A model generated the notes under the pieces. The model did no database searches, had not been told where the DNA came from, and saw only the letters and a program-made list of their open reading frames with translations. Shown piece by piece: positions 33,452-41,950 of a stretch of 64,000 nucleotides of DNA (the first letter of the stretch is position 1; each line of letters starts with the position of its first letter). The stretch spans positions 1-64,000 of the forward strand of contig NZ_JBGGWA010000021.1 in the NCBI RefSeq assembly GCF_041321145.1, read 5' to 3'. The position numbers and the translations under genes are program-made. The stretch comes from Paraburkholderia sp041321145 (GTDB lineage Bacteria > Pseudomonadota > Gammaproteobacteria > Burkholderiales > Burkholderiaceae).

Positions 33452-34059
33452 CCACACTGCCGCGCTCCTTCGTTCCTGACGCGCCACCTGTCTCGCCGAA
33501 TGCGAGCCGCATCGGCCTGATCGTCTTCATGGCGGTGGCAACGACATTGTTTTCACTGCTGCTGTTCGCCTATGCAATGCGTATGCGCGAGCCCGACTGG
33601 CAGCCGATCCCGCATCCAGCGCTGCTGTGGTGGAACACCGGTGCGCTGGTGCTGGCAAGCATTGCCATGCAGCGTGCCCGGCAGATTACCTTGCACCGCG
33701 CAGCGTGGCTGGTGTCAAGCGGTGTGCTGGCGGCCGTGTTCGTGACCGGACAACTGGCCGTATGGCGCATGCTGTCGGCGGCCGGGCAGACCGTCACCGT
33801 CAATCCTTCCAATAGCTTCCTCTACCTGCTCACCGGCCTGCACGGGTTGCATGTGCTGGGCGGGCTGGTGGCCTGGGCCGTGACGATCGCGCTTCTCCAG
33901 CGCGCGGACCCCTTCCGAGCCCACCGCGCCATCGCGCTTTGCGCCATCTACTGGCATTTCCTGCTGGCTGTCTGGCTCGTGCTGCTGGCGGCGATGTGGT
34001 GGATCACCCCTGAGTTCGTCGGCGCCATCTGCGGGCCGCTGTATGGAGCCGCGCCATGA
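33448..34059 (+). CDS. Cytochrome c oxidase subunit III-like protein, copy 1
   Basis: The 203-aa membrane protein belongs to the heme-copper oxidase subunit III family. It has five hydrophobic helices and the conserved LTGLHGLHVLGG (~127-138) and YWHFLLAVWL (~170) segments, where lipid and the subunit I contact lie. It starts in the ATGA overlap with ctaD and ends in another with the next gene. It lacks the two N-terminal helices of the long form, as in bacterial CoxC/CyoC-type proteins. A second subunit III-like gene follows. Confidence 0.82.
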   Translation: MTTLPRSFVPDAPPVSPNASRIGLIVFMAVATTLFSLLLFAYAMRMREPDWQPIPHPALLWWNTGALVLASIAMQRARQITLHRAAWLVSSGVLAAVFVTGQLAVWRMLSAAGQTVTVNPSNSFLYLLTGLHGLHVLGGLVAWAVTIALLQRADPFRAHRAIALCAIYWHFLLAVWLVLLAAMWWITPEFVGAICGPLYGAAP

Positions 34060-34763
34060 CCACACCCACGCTCCCCACCGAATCCGCTGCCACCACGCCC
34101 ACGGGTGCGGGGCCTGACGGCTGGCGCGGCATCGTCACGGACTGGTCGGCCGACCGGGAAGCCTTCAAGGTGCCGTGGGGCAAGGCGATGATGTGGATCT
34201 TCCTGCTATCGGACACTTTCATCTTCAGCAGCTTCCTGATCGGCTACATGACGGTGCGGATGTCGACCACGGTGCCGTGGCCTGACACTTCCAAGGTGTT
34301 CGCGCTCACGGTGGGCGGCGTGGATGTGCCTTTGCTGCTGATCGCCATCATGACGTTCGTCCTGATCAGCAGCAGCGGCACCATGGCGATGGCTGTCAAC
34401 TTTGGCTACCGGCGTAACGCACAGCGCGCCGCCGCACTGTTGCTGGCGACCGCGCTGCTGGGCGCGACCTTCGTCTCGATGCAGGCCTTCGAATGGACCA
34501 AGCTGATCGTCCATGAAGGTATCCGCCCCTGGGGCAACCCGATGGGCGCGGCGCAGTTTGGCGCGTGCTTCTTCATGATCACCGGGTTCCACGGCTTTCA
34601 CGTGAGCTGCGGTGTAATCTACCTGCTGCTGACCGCACGCAAGATCCTGCAGCCGGGGTTCACCGAGCACGGCAACTTCCAGATCGTGGAGATTGCCGGC
34701 TTGTACTGGCACTTCGTCGACCTGGTGTGGGTGTTCATTTTTGCGCTGTTCTATTTGTGGTGA
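34056..34763 (+). CDS. Cytochrome c oxidase subunit III-like protein, copy 2
   Basis: The 235-aa protein is also of the subunit III family: KAMMWIFLLSDTFIFSSFL at ~48-66, then MITGFHGFHVSCGVIYL (~173-189), and the closing GLYWHFVDLVWVFIFALFYLW, the most typical ending of CoxC. It differs clearly from the preceding copy, so this operon encodes two distinct subunit III proteins. The start overlaps the previous gene by 4 bases. Confidence 0.88.
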   Translation: MTTPTLPTESAATTPTGAGPDGWRGIVTDWSADREAFKVPWGKAMMWIFLLSDTFIFSSFLIGYMTVRMSTTVPWPDTSKVFALTVGGVDVPLLLIAIMTFVLISSSGTMAMAVNFGYRRNAQRAAALLLATALLGATFVSMQAFEWTKLIVHEGIRPWGNPMGAAQFGACFFMITGFHGFHVSCGVIYLLLTARKILQPGFTEHGNFQIVEIAGLYWHFVDLVWVFIFALFYLW

Positions 34764-34771
34764 GGCAGACC

Positions 34772-35113
34772 ATGGACCACACCGATCCCGCCCATCGACC
34801 CGACGCCGCGCACGGCCAGCAGCATCCGATCGGCATCTACCTGAAGATCTGGGGCCTGCTGTTCTTACTGAGCACGATGTCGTACATGGTGGATTACTTC
34901 CACGTGCAGGGCCTGCTGCGCTGGGCGCTGATCGTCGTGCTCATGATCGCCAAGGCCGGGCTGATCGTGTCGATTTTCATGCACATGATGTGGGAGCGGT
35001 TGGCGCTGGTGTACGCCATCCTGATACCGCCCTTGGGCCTGTTGGTGCTGATGGTGCTGATGGCTGCCGAAGCGCATCACACCTTCGGCATGCGGGAACT
35101 CTTCTTCCACTGA
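34772..35113 (+). CDS. Cytochrome c oxidase subunit IV-like protein
   Basis: The 113-aa protein has a His-rich N-terminus and three hydrophobic helices (IYLKIWGLLFLLSTMSYMV, LIVVLMIAKAGLIVSIFMHM, ILIPPLGLLVLMVLM). The phrase AKAGLIVSIFMHM is typical of bacterial cytochrome oxidase subunit IV (CoxD/COX4_pro type), a small structural subunit. It closes the operon 8 bp after the second subunit III gene. A start upstream of 34772 would overlap that gene strongly. Confidence 0.82.
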   Translation: MDHTDPAHRPDAAHGQQHPIGIYLKIWGLLFLLSTMSYMVDYFHVQGLLRWALIVVLMIAKAGLIVSIFMHMMWERLALVYAILIPPLGLLVLMVLMAAEAHHTFGMRELFFH

Positions 35114-35170
35114 TCCCTGTGCCGACCGTTCCTCAGGCGAGTGCCTGCAACGCACCGCTCTGAATACAAA

Positions 35171-35253
35171 ACGACCCGACAAATGAACTGCACCCCGAAG
35201 GTTGGATCAGTGTCCAACTTTGCGGGGGCAGTTCACAAATGCCGGGTCGCTTT
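35171..35253 (+). terminator. Large hairpin between convergent genes, made of two IS3-type end sequences
   Basis: The arms AACGACCCG (35169-35177) and CGGGTCGCTTTT (35243-35254) enclose TGAACTGCACCCCGAAGGTTGG and, in reverse, CCAACTTTGCGGGGGCAGTTCA. The stem is long and ends in a T-run (and an A-run on the other side), so it can stop transcripts from both directions. The inner arms look like the TGAACTGCMCCC ends of IS3-family elements placed head to head with no transposase between. Confidence 0.65.
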
Positions 35254-35297
35254 TGTTTCCTGGCTCGCTGAAAATCTCGACGAAAAACACCTTCAAA

Positions 35298-35855
35298 TCA
35301 GGCGTGCCGCTCACTGAATTCATTGAGCGGCTCAGGCTGCTTGAGCGGATCGAAGTCGGCCCACCGCCCTTGTTGCCAGCGGCCGGTCGCGCGTTCGATC
35401 GCCGCGCCTCCCGCATCGCGCAGCACCCGTGCGGCGTCCGACTGGCTGTCCAGCGACACGTGTACGGCAACCAGCACGCCGGAATCACGGGTTTCTTCGT
35501 TGCTGGCTTCATGCGTGCGCATCATCGCACCGACCAACGAACCGACATACGCACTCACCCCGGCCGCGATCAGCGACACGATAAGCGGCGCCGAAAACGC
35601 CGCGAAGATCCCGACGCCGACCACGGCGCCAACCGCTGCGCCAATCGCGACGCCTATCTCGGCACCCTTCGGCGCCTCCCTCGCGTTTGCGTCGGCGCTG
35701 ATCTCGCCGCCGGGCCGAAAACGTGCGTGCTGGCCGATCGGATTGACGAAAAACAGTGTGACGTCCTCCTCCACAAAACCGGCATTGAAGAGCCGTTGCA
35801 CCGCGTCTTCAGCGGCGGGGAATGTCGTAAAGCGTGCTGCGACGATGAGTGACAT
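35298..35855 (-). CDS. Glycine-zipper membrane protein
   Basis: The 185-aa protein has an N-terminal ferredoxin-like part (FTTFPAAEDAVQRLFNAGFVEEDVTLFFV), two glycine-rich membrane helices (GAEIGVAIGAAVGAVVGVGIF, PLIVSLIAAGVSAYVGSLVGA) and a C-terminal part with a second strand set (LVAVHVSLDSQSDAARVLRDAG). Proteins of this kind are common in Burkholderia relatives and are often stress-linked, but have no proven function. The frame is intact and GGAGG precedes the ATG. It converges on the oxidase operon. Confidence 0.7.
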   Translation of the reverse strand: MSLIVAARFTTFPAAEDAVQRLFNAGFVEEDVTLFFVNPIGQHARFRPGGEISADANAREAPKGAEIGVAIGAAVGAVVGVGIFAAFSAPLIVSLIAAGVSAYVGSLVGAMMRTHEASNEETRDSGVLVAVHVSLDSQSDAARVLRDAGGAAIERATGRWQQGRWADFDPLKQPEPLNEFSERHA

Positions 35856-35974
35856 GTGGCCTCCTTCGATCGTTGACTAGCGGTTGCAGACTATGCCGCC
35901 CCACCTCACCCGCGCCGAGACAGAGGTGCATGCGGTGGCACGCGCCGGGACTATGCCGTGGTGCCGCGATCGGG

Positions 35975-36347
35975 TTACATGCCGTCCGCTCTGAACTGTC
36001 CGCTATGTAACACTACTCCTTTGCCGCCGTTCTGGTCGATCGCTTCCGCGCAAACCGAACAGATAGGATTGTGGCCGTTGTCGAAAGCAGCCATTAAGGC
36101 GGATTCCAGCGCGGAATGGGCGCCGAAATGATCTTCCAGCGCCTCGGCGGTAATTGCCGCACTCAACCGGCTCGCCGTCGACGTGCGCCGTAAAGCGCAC
36201 TGGCAGATCGTCGGCCTTGATGAAAGCCTGGGCCTGCGGCAGCAACCGGATCGTGTCGCCGTTCACCTCGCCGCCCGGCAGAACGTCTGCGTCGAAGCCG
36301 TCGACGGCGGGCACCGCTACCTCATAGCCATTCCGCCTGTTAGCCAT
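35975..36347 (-). pseudogene. DUF1488-like protein, frameshifted
   Basis: The first part (GDTIRLLPQAQAFIKADDLPVRFTAHVDGEPV) and the second part (SAAITAEALEDHFGA to the end) fit a DUF1488-type protein, but lie in different frames that meet near 36165. The joined product would be ~120 aa. The second part has a CSVCAEAI pair. DUF1488 has no known role. A one-base change is the likely cause. Confidence 0.55.
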
Positions 36348-36416
36348 GCGTTTTCTGCTTCAACTTCGATGCGGGGAGCGGGCGCCTGACACCGCATGTT
36401 TTCTTCGTTTCCCTAA

Positions 36417-36545
36417 TTAGTCCGCAAAAAAATGCCCACACAGAAGCGCGCGGAAAGTGGACGGTAGCCCCAGCCGGTCCCGGAACGTCTTGCGTTGGGC
36501 CGTGTCCATCGCGGCGTAGCGATCGACCCGTTGTTTCGCAGGCAT
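36417..36545 (-). CDS. Small hypothetical protein (42 aa)
   Basis: The minus-strand frame begins MPAKQRVDRYAAMDTAQRK and ends CGHFFAD. It has GGAGGA five bases ahead of its ATG, which is the main support. It is very basic and helical in its first half. No family is recognised. Confidence 0.35.
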   Translation of the reverse strand: MPAKQRVDRYAAMDTAQRKTFRDRLGLPSTFRALLCGHFFAD

Positions 36546-36769
36546 TTGATCCTCCACTGCGAACTAAAAGATTAATTAGCGATCCGCTGACAGGTTTGCC
36601 GCGACCAACAACTGACGTGCCTCAAGGGTCTCTTGCACGTACAGTTCATCACGCCACGTCGTCGCCAGAACGAGGATCATCCGTCGGGGTGGCGATAGCC
36701 ATGCGGAGCTATCAGTCTCGCGATCTGGAGGACTAGAATGAATTATCCGAATCAATCGGGAGAGAAATT

Positions 36770-37303
36770 GTGGAACTTCACATGGATTCCCATCATTTCA
36801 CACACGGTCAGCCTGACTGGCGGGCAGCCGTGCTGGCAGGCGTCATCGCCGGCGTTGTGTTCCTGGCGCTAGGGGTTATCCTGATGGCACTGATGACGGG
36901 CGCAAGTCTGCTGGAGCCCCCACGCATGGTCGCCGCGATCATGCTGGGACGAGGCGCATTGCAATCGCCGCAAGCATTCTCAATTGGCATCGTGCTCGCG
37001 GCCTTTGTGGTGCATTTTGCCCTTGCCATCGTATTCGCGCTTATCCTCGGTCTGATCATGACGTCATTCAACCTTGACTCGAGCATGGGGATGGCTTCAC
37101 TGGCGGGTGGCGCTTTCGCTGTAGCCGTTTACCTGATTAATTTCTACGGCATGACACAGTTTTTTCCGTGGTTTGCAGAAGCACGCAACTTGGCCAGCCT
37201 GTTCGTTCACATCATCTTCGGTATCGTGGCGGCGAACATGTACATGAGACTGGAGCGCAACACATCCCGCGGGGTCAAGGCGGACGCGGGCGGCTCCTCG
37301 TAG
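36770..37303 (+). CDS. Four-helix integral membrane protein
   Basis: The 177-aa protein has four hydrophobic segments (~19-42, 68-95, 103-122, 138-160) and a polar C-terminus. Similar proteins are annotated as hypothetical or loosely as symporters; I see no transporter motif. The start is uncertain: a GTG at 36770 and an ATG at 36782 are in frame. The best ribosome-binding site (GGAGG) lies ahead of an ATG at 36738 that opens a different frame of 47 codons, so either a leader peptide is made or a base was lost near the start. Confidence 0.6.
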   Translation: MELHMDSHHFTHGQPDWRAAVLAGVIAGVVFLALGVILMALMTGASLLEPPRMVAAIMLGRGALQSPQAFSIGIVLAAFVVHFALAIVFALILGLIMTSFNLDSSMGMASLAGGAFAVAVYLINFYGMTQFFPWFAEARNLASLFVHIIFGIVAANMYMRLERNTSRGVKADAGGSS

Positions 37304-37597
37304 TCCGGTGCCGTGTTGATCGACCGGTCTCCAGAGCAGAAAAGGCTCGCCGCGCAATAACATGAGCACCTCGTCGAGATAGTCATGGTCGGCCAGATAA
37401 GACGAAAGAAAAGCCAAGCCCGCGAACACAAGGAAATGCGGCGCCAAGTTTTCTTGGGCTCCTCGATCAGCTTGAATGCCAGCCGTCCAAACGCTCGACC
37501 GGCCTGAAGTCGTGACGCAGATTTTTGAACGTGTGAAACTTACTAAGGCAGATCGGGCGCGCGGCACGAATGGCTCCAGGACGCGGGACTTTCGATC

Positions 37598-38095
37598 ATG
37601 TACGCATACTTCAGGCGGTCGTACGGGCATGGCCCTTTCGACGACGAGGGAGATGTGCCGAGCCGCGAGTGGCGCATCAAGCGCAACTGCTCCCTCACGC
37701 CGCGGCAGTCGCTCACCGCGACCGTGTTCCTCATGGCGCTCGACCTCGCGATCGGCGTGGCAGCGGCATTCGCATTCGGCGCGTGGCTCACGCTGCCGTT
37801 CTCGATGCTTTGCACCGTGGCCGTCGGCATCGCCTTTATCGCCTACTCAAGGCACGCGACAGACGGCGAGGTGCTGACGTTCGCGCCCCCGTTCGTGATC
37901 GTCGAAGTACACGAGCGCGGACGCCGCACGACGCATCGGATGAATGCGGCCCGCTTGGCCGTGTCTCTCGACGCCAGCGATGGCGCCGTCTACCTTTGCG
38001 ACGGCTGGCAGCGTATTCCCGTCGGACGGCAACTGCCTGCCGCCGCCCGCGCGGAATTCGTGCGTCAATTGCGCCGCTTTATCGTGGCCGACTGA
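37598..38095 (+). CDS. DUF2244 membrane protein
   Basis: The 165-aa protein is of the DUF2244 type. It has a polar N-terminus with REWRIKRNCSLTPRQSL, two transmembrane helices (~40-60 and 66-84) and a C-terminal beta-rich part with DGWQRIPVGRQL. The NCSLTPRQ phrase is the family's signature. DUF2244 genes often lie near cytochrome oxidase genes; the oxidase operon here is 2.5 kb upstream. Confidence 0.75.
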   Translation: MYAYFRRSYGHGPFDDEGDVPSREWRIKRNCSLTPRQSLTATVFLMALDLAIGVAAAFAFGAWLTLPFSMLCTVAVGIAFIAYSRHATDGEVLTFAPPFVIVEVHERGRRTTHRMNAARLAVSLDASDGAVYLCDGWQRIPVGRQLPAAARAEFVRQLRRFIVAD

Positions 38096-38244
38096 AAATT
38101 GCGTTCCAGTAGATTCGGTGCGACTGGCAAATCGTGCTTCGAATCTGTCGTATTTCTGAACGTGCGTTTCTGCTTGCAACGAAGTCCCAGCTTTGGCATC
38201 CGCCTTTATTGCGACCTCCATCCGCGGCGGGTTGTGATGAAGTC

Positions 38245-39219
38245 TTAAGGTAGAAGCACCAGCTTGCCTGTGACCTCGCGATGCAGCAACGCGTGCAAGG
38301 CATCGACTGCACGCGCCAACGGATAACGCCCGCCAATGAGCGGCGCCAGCTTGCCGGTGGCGACCCAGTCGAGCAACTGGTCGATATTCTCGCGATAGCG
38401 CGCGGGCTCGCGGCGGGCGAACTCGCTGCAGAATACGCCGACGATCGCGTAGCCTTTGAGCAGCGGCAGATTGAGCGGAATGCGCGGGATCTCACCCGCC
38501 GCGAAGCCGATGACGAGGAAGCGGCCGTTCCACGCGACGCTGCGCAGCGCCGGCTCGGTGCAGTCGCCGCCGACAGGGTCGCACACGACATCCGCGCCGC
38601 GACCGTCGGTCAGCGCGCGTACGCGCTCCTTCAGGTCCTCGCGGGCGTAGTTGATGACGCTGTCGGCGCCGCGGCTCCGGCACACGTCGAGCTTTTGGTC
38701 AGACGAAGCGGCGGCGATCACTTTGGCGCCGAGCAGCTTGCCGATCTCCACTGCGGCGAGCCCGACGCCACCGGCGGCGCCGAGCACGAGCAGCGTTTCA
38801 CCGGCCTTGATTTGCGCACGGTCCCTGAGCGCGTGCAGCGCGGTCCCGTACACCGTCAACAACGCCGCCGCGACCACCGGGTCGGTACCCGCAGGCAGCG
38901 GGAACGCCGCCGCGCTGTCGACCAGCGCCTCCTGCGCGTAGCCGCCATGCGCGGCGAGTCCAATCACGGCATCACCGGGCCGGAAGTGCGTGACGCCTTC
39001 GCCGACTTCCTTGACGAGGCCCGCGAATTCGTTGCCGGGCGCAAACGGGAGTGGAGGCCGGAGCTGATATTTCCCCTGCACGAGCAGCGCGTCCGGAAAA
39101 TTCACGCCAGCCGCTTTGACGCTGATCACGACCTGCCCCTTGCCGGCCACCGGTGATGGCACGTCCTCGAGCACGAGCCGTTCGACCGGGCCAAATTCCT
39201 TGCATAGCATCGCTTTCAT
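38245..39219 (-). CDS. NADPH:quinone oxidoreductase-like MDR enzyme
   Basis: The 324-aa enzyme belongs to the zinc-free quinone oxidoreductase branch of the MDR superfamily. It has an N-terminal GroES-like domain (AAGVNFPDALLVQGKYQ, PFAPGNEFAG) and a Rossmann domain with VLGAAGGVGLAAVEIGK at ~143-159, which binds NADPH. Zinc ligands are absent. The ATG at 39219 has AGGAG ahead. It lies 19 bp after the MaoC gene on the same strand and may act in the same CoA-thioester pathway, since close relatives reduce enoyl groups. Confidence 0.85.
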   Translation of the reverse strand: MKAMLCKEFGPVERLVLEDVPSPVAGKGQVVISVKAAGVNFPDALLVQGKYQLRPPLPFAPGNEFAGLVKEVGEGVTHFRPGDAVIGLAAHGGYAQEALVDSAAAFPLPAGTDPVVAAALLTVYGTALHALRDRAQIKAGETLLVLGAAGGVGLAAVEIGKLLGAKVIAAASSDQKLDVCRSRGADSVINYAREDLKERVRALTDGRGADVVCDPVGGDCTEPALRSVAWNGRFLVIGFAAGEIPRIPLNLPLLKGYAIVGVFCSEFARREPARYRENIDQLLDWVATGKLAPLIGGRYPLARAVDALHALLHREVTGKLVLLP

Positions 39220-39238
39220 GTGATCTCCTATCGAGTGT

Positions 39239-39658
39239 TCAGGGCAGCGCAAGCAACACTTCGCCTGCCGTCTTGACCTCGCCGAATTGATCGGCGGCCT
39301 GGATCTCGACGCGGACCAGCTTTTCGCCGTCGCGTTCTTCCTTTTCCCTGATCGTACCGGTGCACGTGATCACGTTGCCGAGATGCGTGATGCGGACGAA
39401 GCGCACATCGAGCCGGCGCAGCGCGGCCTGCGGCACCCAGTGGATGACGAGGCGCCCGAGATACGCCATCGACAGCATCCCGTGGCCGATCACATCGGGC
39501 ATCCCGGCCTTGCGGGCAGCATCGGTGTCGATGTGGTAGGGAAAGTGATCGCCCGACGCCCCGGCGAACAGCGACAGCGTCGTCCGGTCGAGCGCGGGCA
39601 GGGTGAGCGGCGGCAGCGTGTCGCCGACCCTTACGCTGGCAAAGGAAAGCTCAGCCAT
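39239..39658 (-). CDS. MaoC-type dehydratase, hotdog subunit
   Basis: The 139-aa protein is a MaoC hotdog domain: FAGASGDHFPYHIDTDAARKAGMPDVIGHG (~33-62) holds the catalytic Asp/His pair of R-specific enoyl-CoA hydratases, and HGMLSMAYLGRL follows. The upstream gene encodes the matching partner half, so the two probably form a two-subunit hydratase, as in split MaoC enzymes. I chose the ATG at 39658 as the start of the conserved part. Confidence 0.8.
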   Translation of the reverse strand: MAELSFASVRVGDTLPPLTLPALDRTTLSLFAGASGDHFPYHIDTDAARKAGMPDVIGHGMLSMAYLGRLVIHWVPQAALRRLDVRFVRITHLGNVITCTGTIREKEERDGEKLVRVEIQAADQFGEVKTAGEVLLALP

Positions 39659-39669
39659 GGCATTGTTCC

Positions 39670-40110
39670 TCAATGGCGAACGACGAGAACGTTGCGCATT
39701 TCCGCGACCCGCTTCCCCTGCTGGTTGGTGACGACCGATTCCCTGACGACGAACTCGAGCGTACCGTTCTTCCTGTCGTAGATGTCGGTGATCTTCGACT
39801 CGACCGTGATCGTGTCGCCGGCGCAGATCGGGCCGTGATACGTGAAATGCTGCTCGCCGTGGAGGGTACGCGTGAGGTCGATACCCAACGCCTTCATTGC
39901 GGGCTCCAGCGTGCCGGCATCGAGCTCGGCGGCGTAGATGAACGTCGGTGGCGCTGGCAACGACGGGTATCCGGCGGCCTTCGCCGCGGTCTCGTCGGTG
40001 TAGATCGGATCGGTCTCGCCGATCGCCTTCGCGAAAAACCGCAGCCGGCCCTTCTCGATTTCAAGCACCGCTTTCGGCAACTCGGTTCCGATGTATTTCC
40101 GGTCGATCAT
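39670..40110 (-). CDS. MaoC-like N-terminal hydratase (FAS1-type) partner
   Basis: The 146-aa protein begins MIDRKYIGTELP and has ETDPIYTDETAAKAAGYPSLPAPPTF, the pattern of the MaoC_dehydrat_N (FAS1-like dehydratase) domain. Such proteins pair with a catalytic hotdog subunit, encoded 11 bp downstream at 39239-39658. The ATG at 40110 starts the conserved sequence; the longer frame from 40146 adds 12 residues. Likely substrates are short or branched enoyl-CoA esters. Confidence 0.8.
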   Translation of the reverse strand: MIDRKYIGTELPKAVLEIEKGRLRFFAKAIGETDPIYTDETAAKAAGYPSLPAPPTFIYAAELDAGTLEPAMKALGIDLTRTLHGEQHFTYHGPICAGDTITVESKITDIYDRKNGTLEFVVRESVVTNQQGKRVAEMRNVLVVRH

Positions 40111-40545
40111 GATTGGTCTAGATTGCCTGGAGGCGACGTGAGCCAACGACGCGTGGTGCGGACGGGGTAGGATTTTTTCTCATAAGTCATTAGTTTAGCG
40201 AACGGTTTATGAAACCTTCCCGCTGCTGATTTTCCAACGCTGCGTTAAATGAGACGGACGCGCTTAAGGACGTTGTGTCCCAGTAAGGATTGGGGACGAG
40301 AATCCGCCGAGGCGGCGACCTGTTGATGTAGCGAGTGAGTAGAATTGCTGCGCAGCGGACGGACCCCCTGACCACGCTGGCGCCGCGCATGCCCTTTGCG
40401 CAGCATGTGAGCGTTGTTGCATGAATCAGATTGAAAGCAGGGGTTCCACATTGTCTCCTGGCCCCGTACACGCCTTGTCCAGAGTGTTGGCTGCTTTGGT
40501 TACAGGATAGATGGGGAGTGAATCCCGCCTTTAACATGAGACCGG

Positions 40546-41139
40546 CATCGTTTGTCACAAAAGCGACGTGCGCCGGCCATGGTGCCTTTTTATCCACGTA
40601 AATCAAGGCAACTACAGGAGGGCTTCCCCATTAAGCGCAAGCACCAATCCGGTCTTCTGGTGTTGCGATGTTGCCTTGCCGCGTCATGTGAGAAGGTGAA
40701 GGGCTGCTGTGCTACAGACGGTCATGTTGAGCCGACTGCCCTGATGAAAGACACGCGCGAGGGCCTCGTTCGCTGACCGGGAATGAAATCCCTGTGGCGC
40801 GGGCCTCGGACCGCTTTGACCGCCGGACGGTCCTGCTGGCCGTCCCGCTGCTATCAGCCCTGTGCAGTCTGATGCTCTTTCTGTTCCACAGCGCCCGGCC
40901 GTTTGAGCTGCTCCACGCTGCGCAGTCTGACAGCTCACAGACCGCCCCGCCACGCCCGCTAAGCGCGCTTTCGGCGTTCCGGTTGGCGGACGCTTGATCA
41001 GCCCTCGTCGAGCGGCAGACCACAGGGATCTGACCAGATCCGATCTACGGGATTTCCCTATAGTACATTGATTTATATGGATAAAAAATCATCATGATCG
41101 GCAGGTGTCGCTTTTGTGACAAACAACGACGATTTCGGG
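40546..41139. repeat. Imperfect ~70-bp inverted repeats framing ~450 bp, possible decayed element
   Basis: Bases 40548-40615 and the reverse complement of 41055-41137 share TTTGTCACAAAAGCGAC exactly and the later TTTTTATCCA-taaATCAA stretch with mismatches. The DNA between them shows no recognised gene. The layout is that of a non-autonomous element, or of an IS that has lost its transposase. The stretch 40147-40545 also lacks a gene. Confidence 0.45.
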
Positions 41140-41224
41140 TTACCGGGGTAAGCCACTCTCTGTATATCTTGTAGGCACAGCAGCACATACGATAAACGTG
41201 GCCCCGTAGGGGCCAGGAGACACA

Positions 41225-41950
41225 ATGGAAACGCTTGTTTTCATCTGGGACAATCTGGCGGCCATTGCCAGGATGACGCTCGATCATATCGAGATCGTTG
41301 GCGTCGGCGTCGGCTTCGCGATCCTCACCGGCGTGCCGCTCGGCATCGCGATCACGATCAACGAACGCGTTGCCAGAATCGTGCTGTACACCGCGTCGAT
41401 CATCATGACGATTCCGTCGGTGGCGCTGTTCGGCATCATGATTCCGGTGCTGTCTGTGATCGGGCAGGGCATCGGTTTTCTGCCTACGGTCATCGCATTG
41501 TTTCTCTACTCGCAACTGCCGATCGTGCGCAACACGTACACCGCGATTACCAATATCGATCCGGCGCTTCGCGAAGCGGCAAGGGGCATGGGCATGACGA
41601 CCGGCGAGCGGCTGCGCAAGGTCGAACTTCCGATTGCGCTGCCGATCATCATGGCGGGCGTGCGCATGGCGGTGGTCATCAACGTCGGCGTCGCGGCCAT
41701 TGCGGCGTACATCGGCGCGGGCGGTCTCGGCAAGCTCATCAGCCGCGGCATCTCCCAGTCGGATCCCCGCCAGTTGATCGCCGGGGCGATCCTGGTCAGC
41801 GCGCTCGCCATTCTGGCCGACTTCGGGCTCGGCCATGTTCAACGGTTCCTGACGCCCAGGGGACTGCGTACCCCTTCCCGGGCGGCGAACTTCGCGCTGC
41901 GGTTCGGTGCGCTGAGGGGCTTTCGCAAACATCCACGGCACGTGCAATGA
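41225..41950 (+). CDS. Betaine/osmoprotectant ABC transporter permease (OpuC/OsmU type)
   Basis: The 241-aa inner-membrane permease has about six helices and a BPD_transp_1 EAA loop (DPALREAARGMGMTTGERLRKVELPIALPII, ~118-148). The phrase GIAITINERVARIVLYTASIIMTIPSVALFG is close to OpuCB/YehY/OsmW permeases, which import quaternary amines such as choline, carnitine and glycine betaine. AGGAGA precedes the ATG. It overlaps the ATPase gene by 4 bases; the second permease and the binding protein follow. Confidence 0.85.
   Translation: METLVFIWDNLAAIARMTLDHIEIVGVGVGFAILTGVPLGIAITINERVARIVLYTASIIMTIPSVALFGIMIPVLSVIGQGIGFLPTVIALFLYSQLPIVRNTYTAITNIDPALREAARGMGMTTGERLRKVELPIALPIIMAGVRMAVVINVGVAAIAAYIGAGGLGKLISRGISQSDPRQLIAGAILVSALAILADFGLGHVQRFLTPRGLRTPSRAANFALRFGALRGFRKHPRHVQ

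Noticed and set aside
32366..33487. 373-codon open frame on the minus strand
   Set aside because: It is antisense to ctaD, with a composition typical of shadow frames.
35202..35852. 216-codon plus-strand frame after the oxidase operon
   Set aside because: It starts inside the terminator hairpin and is antisense to the glycine-zipper protein gene.
38281..39156. 291-codon open frame on the plus strand
   Set aside because: It is the antisense of the quinone-oxidoreductase-like gene, whose Rossmann motif and ribosome-binding site are clear.
40190..40606. 138-codon minus-strand frame upstream of the MaoC genes
   Set aside because: There is no family, no ribosome-binding site and the composition is mixed; it partly overlaps the repeat arm at 40546.
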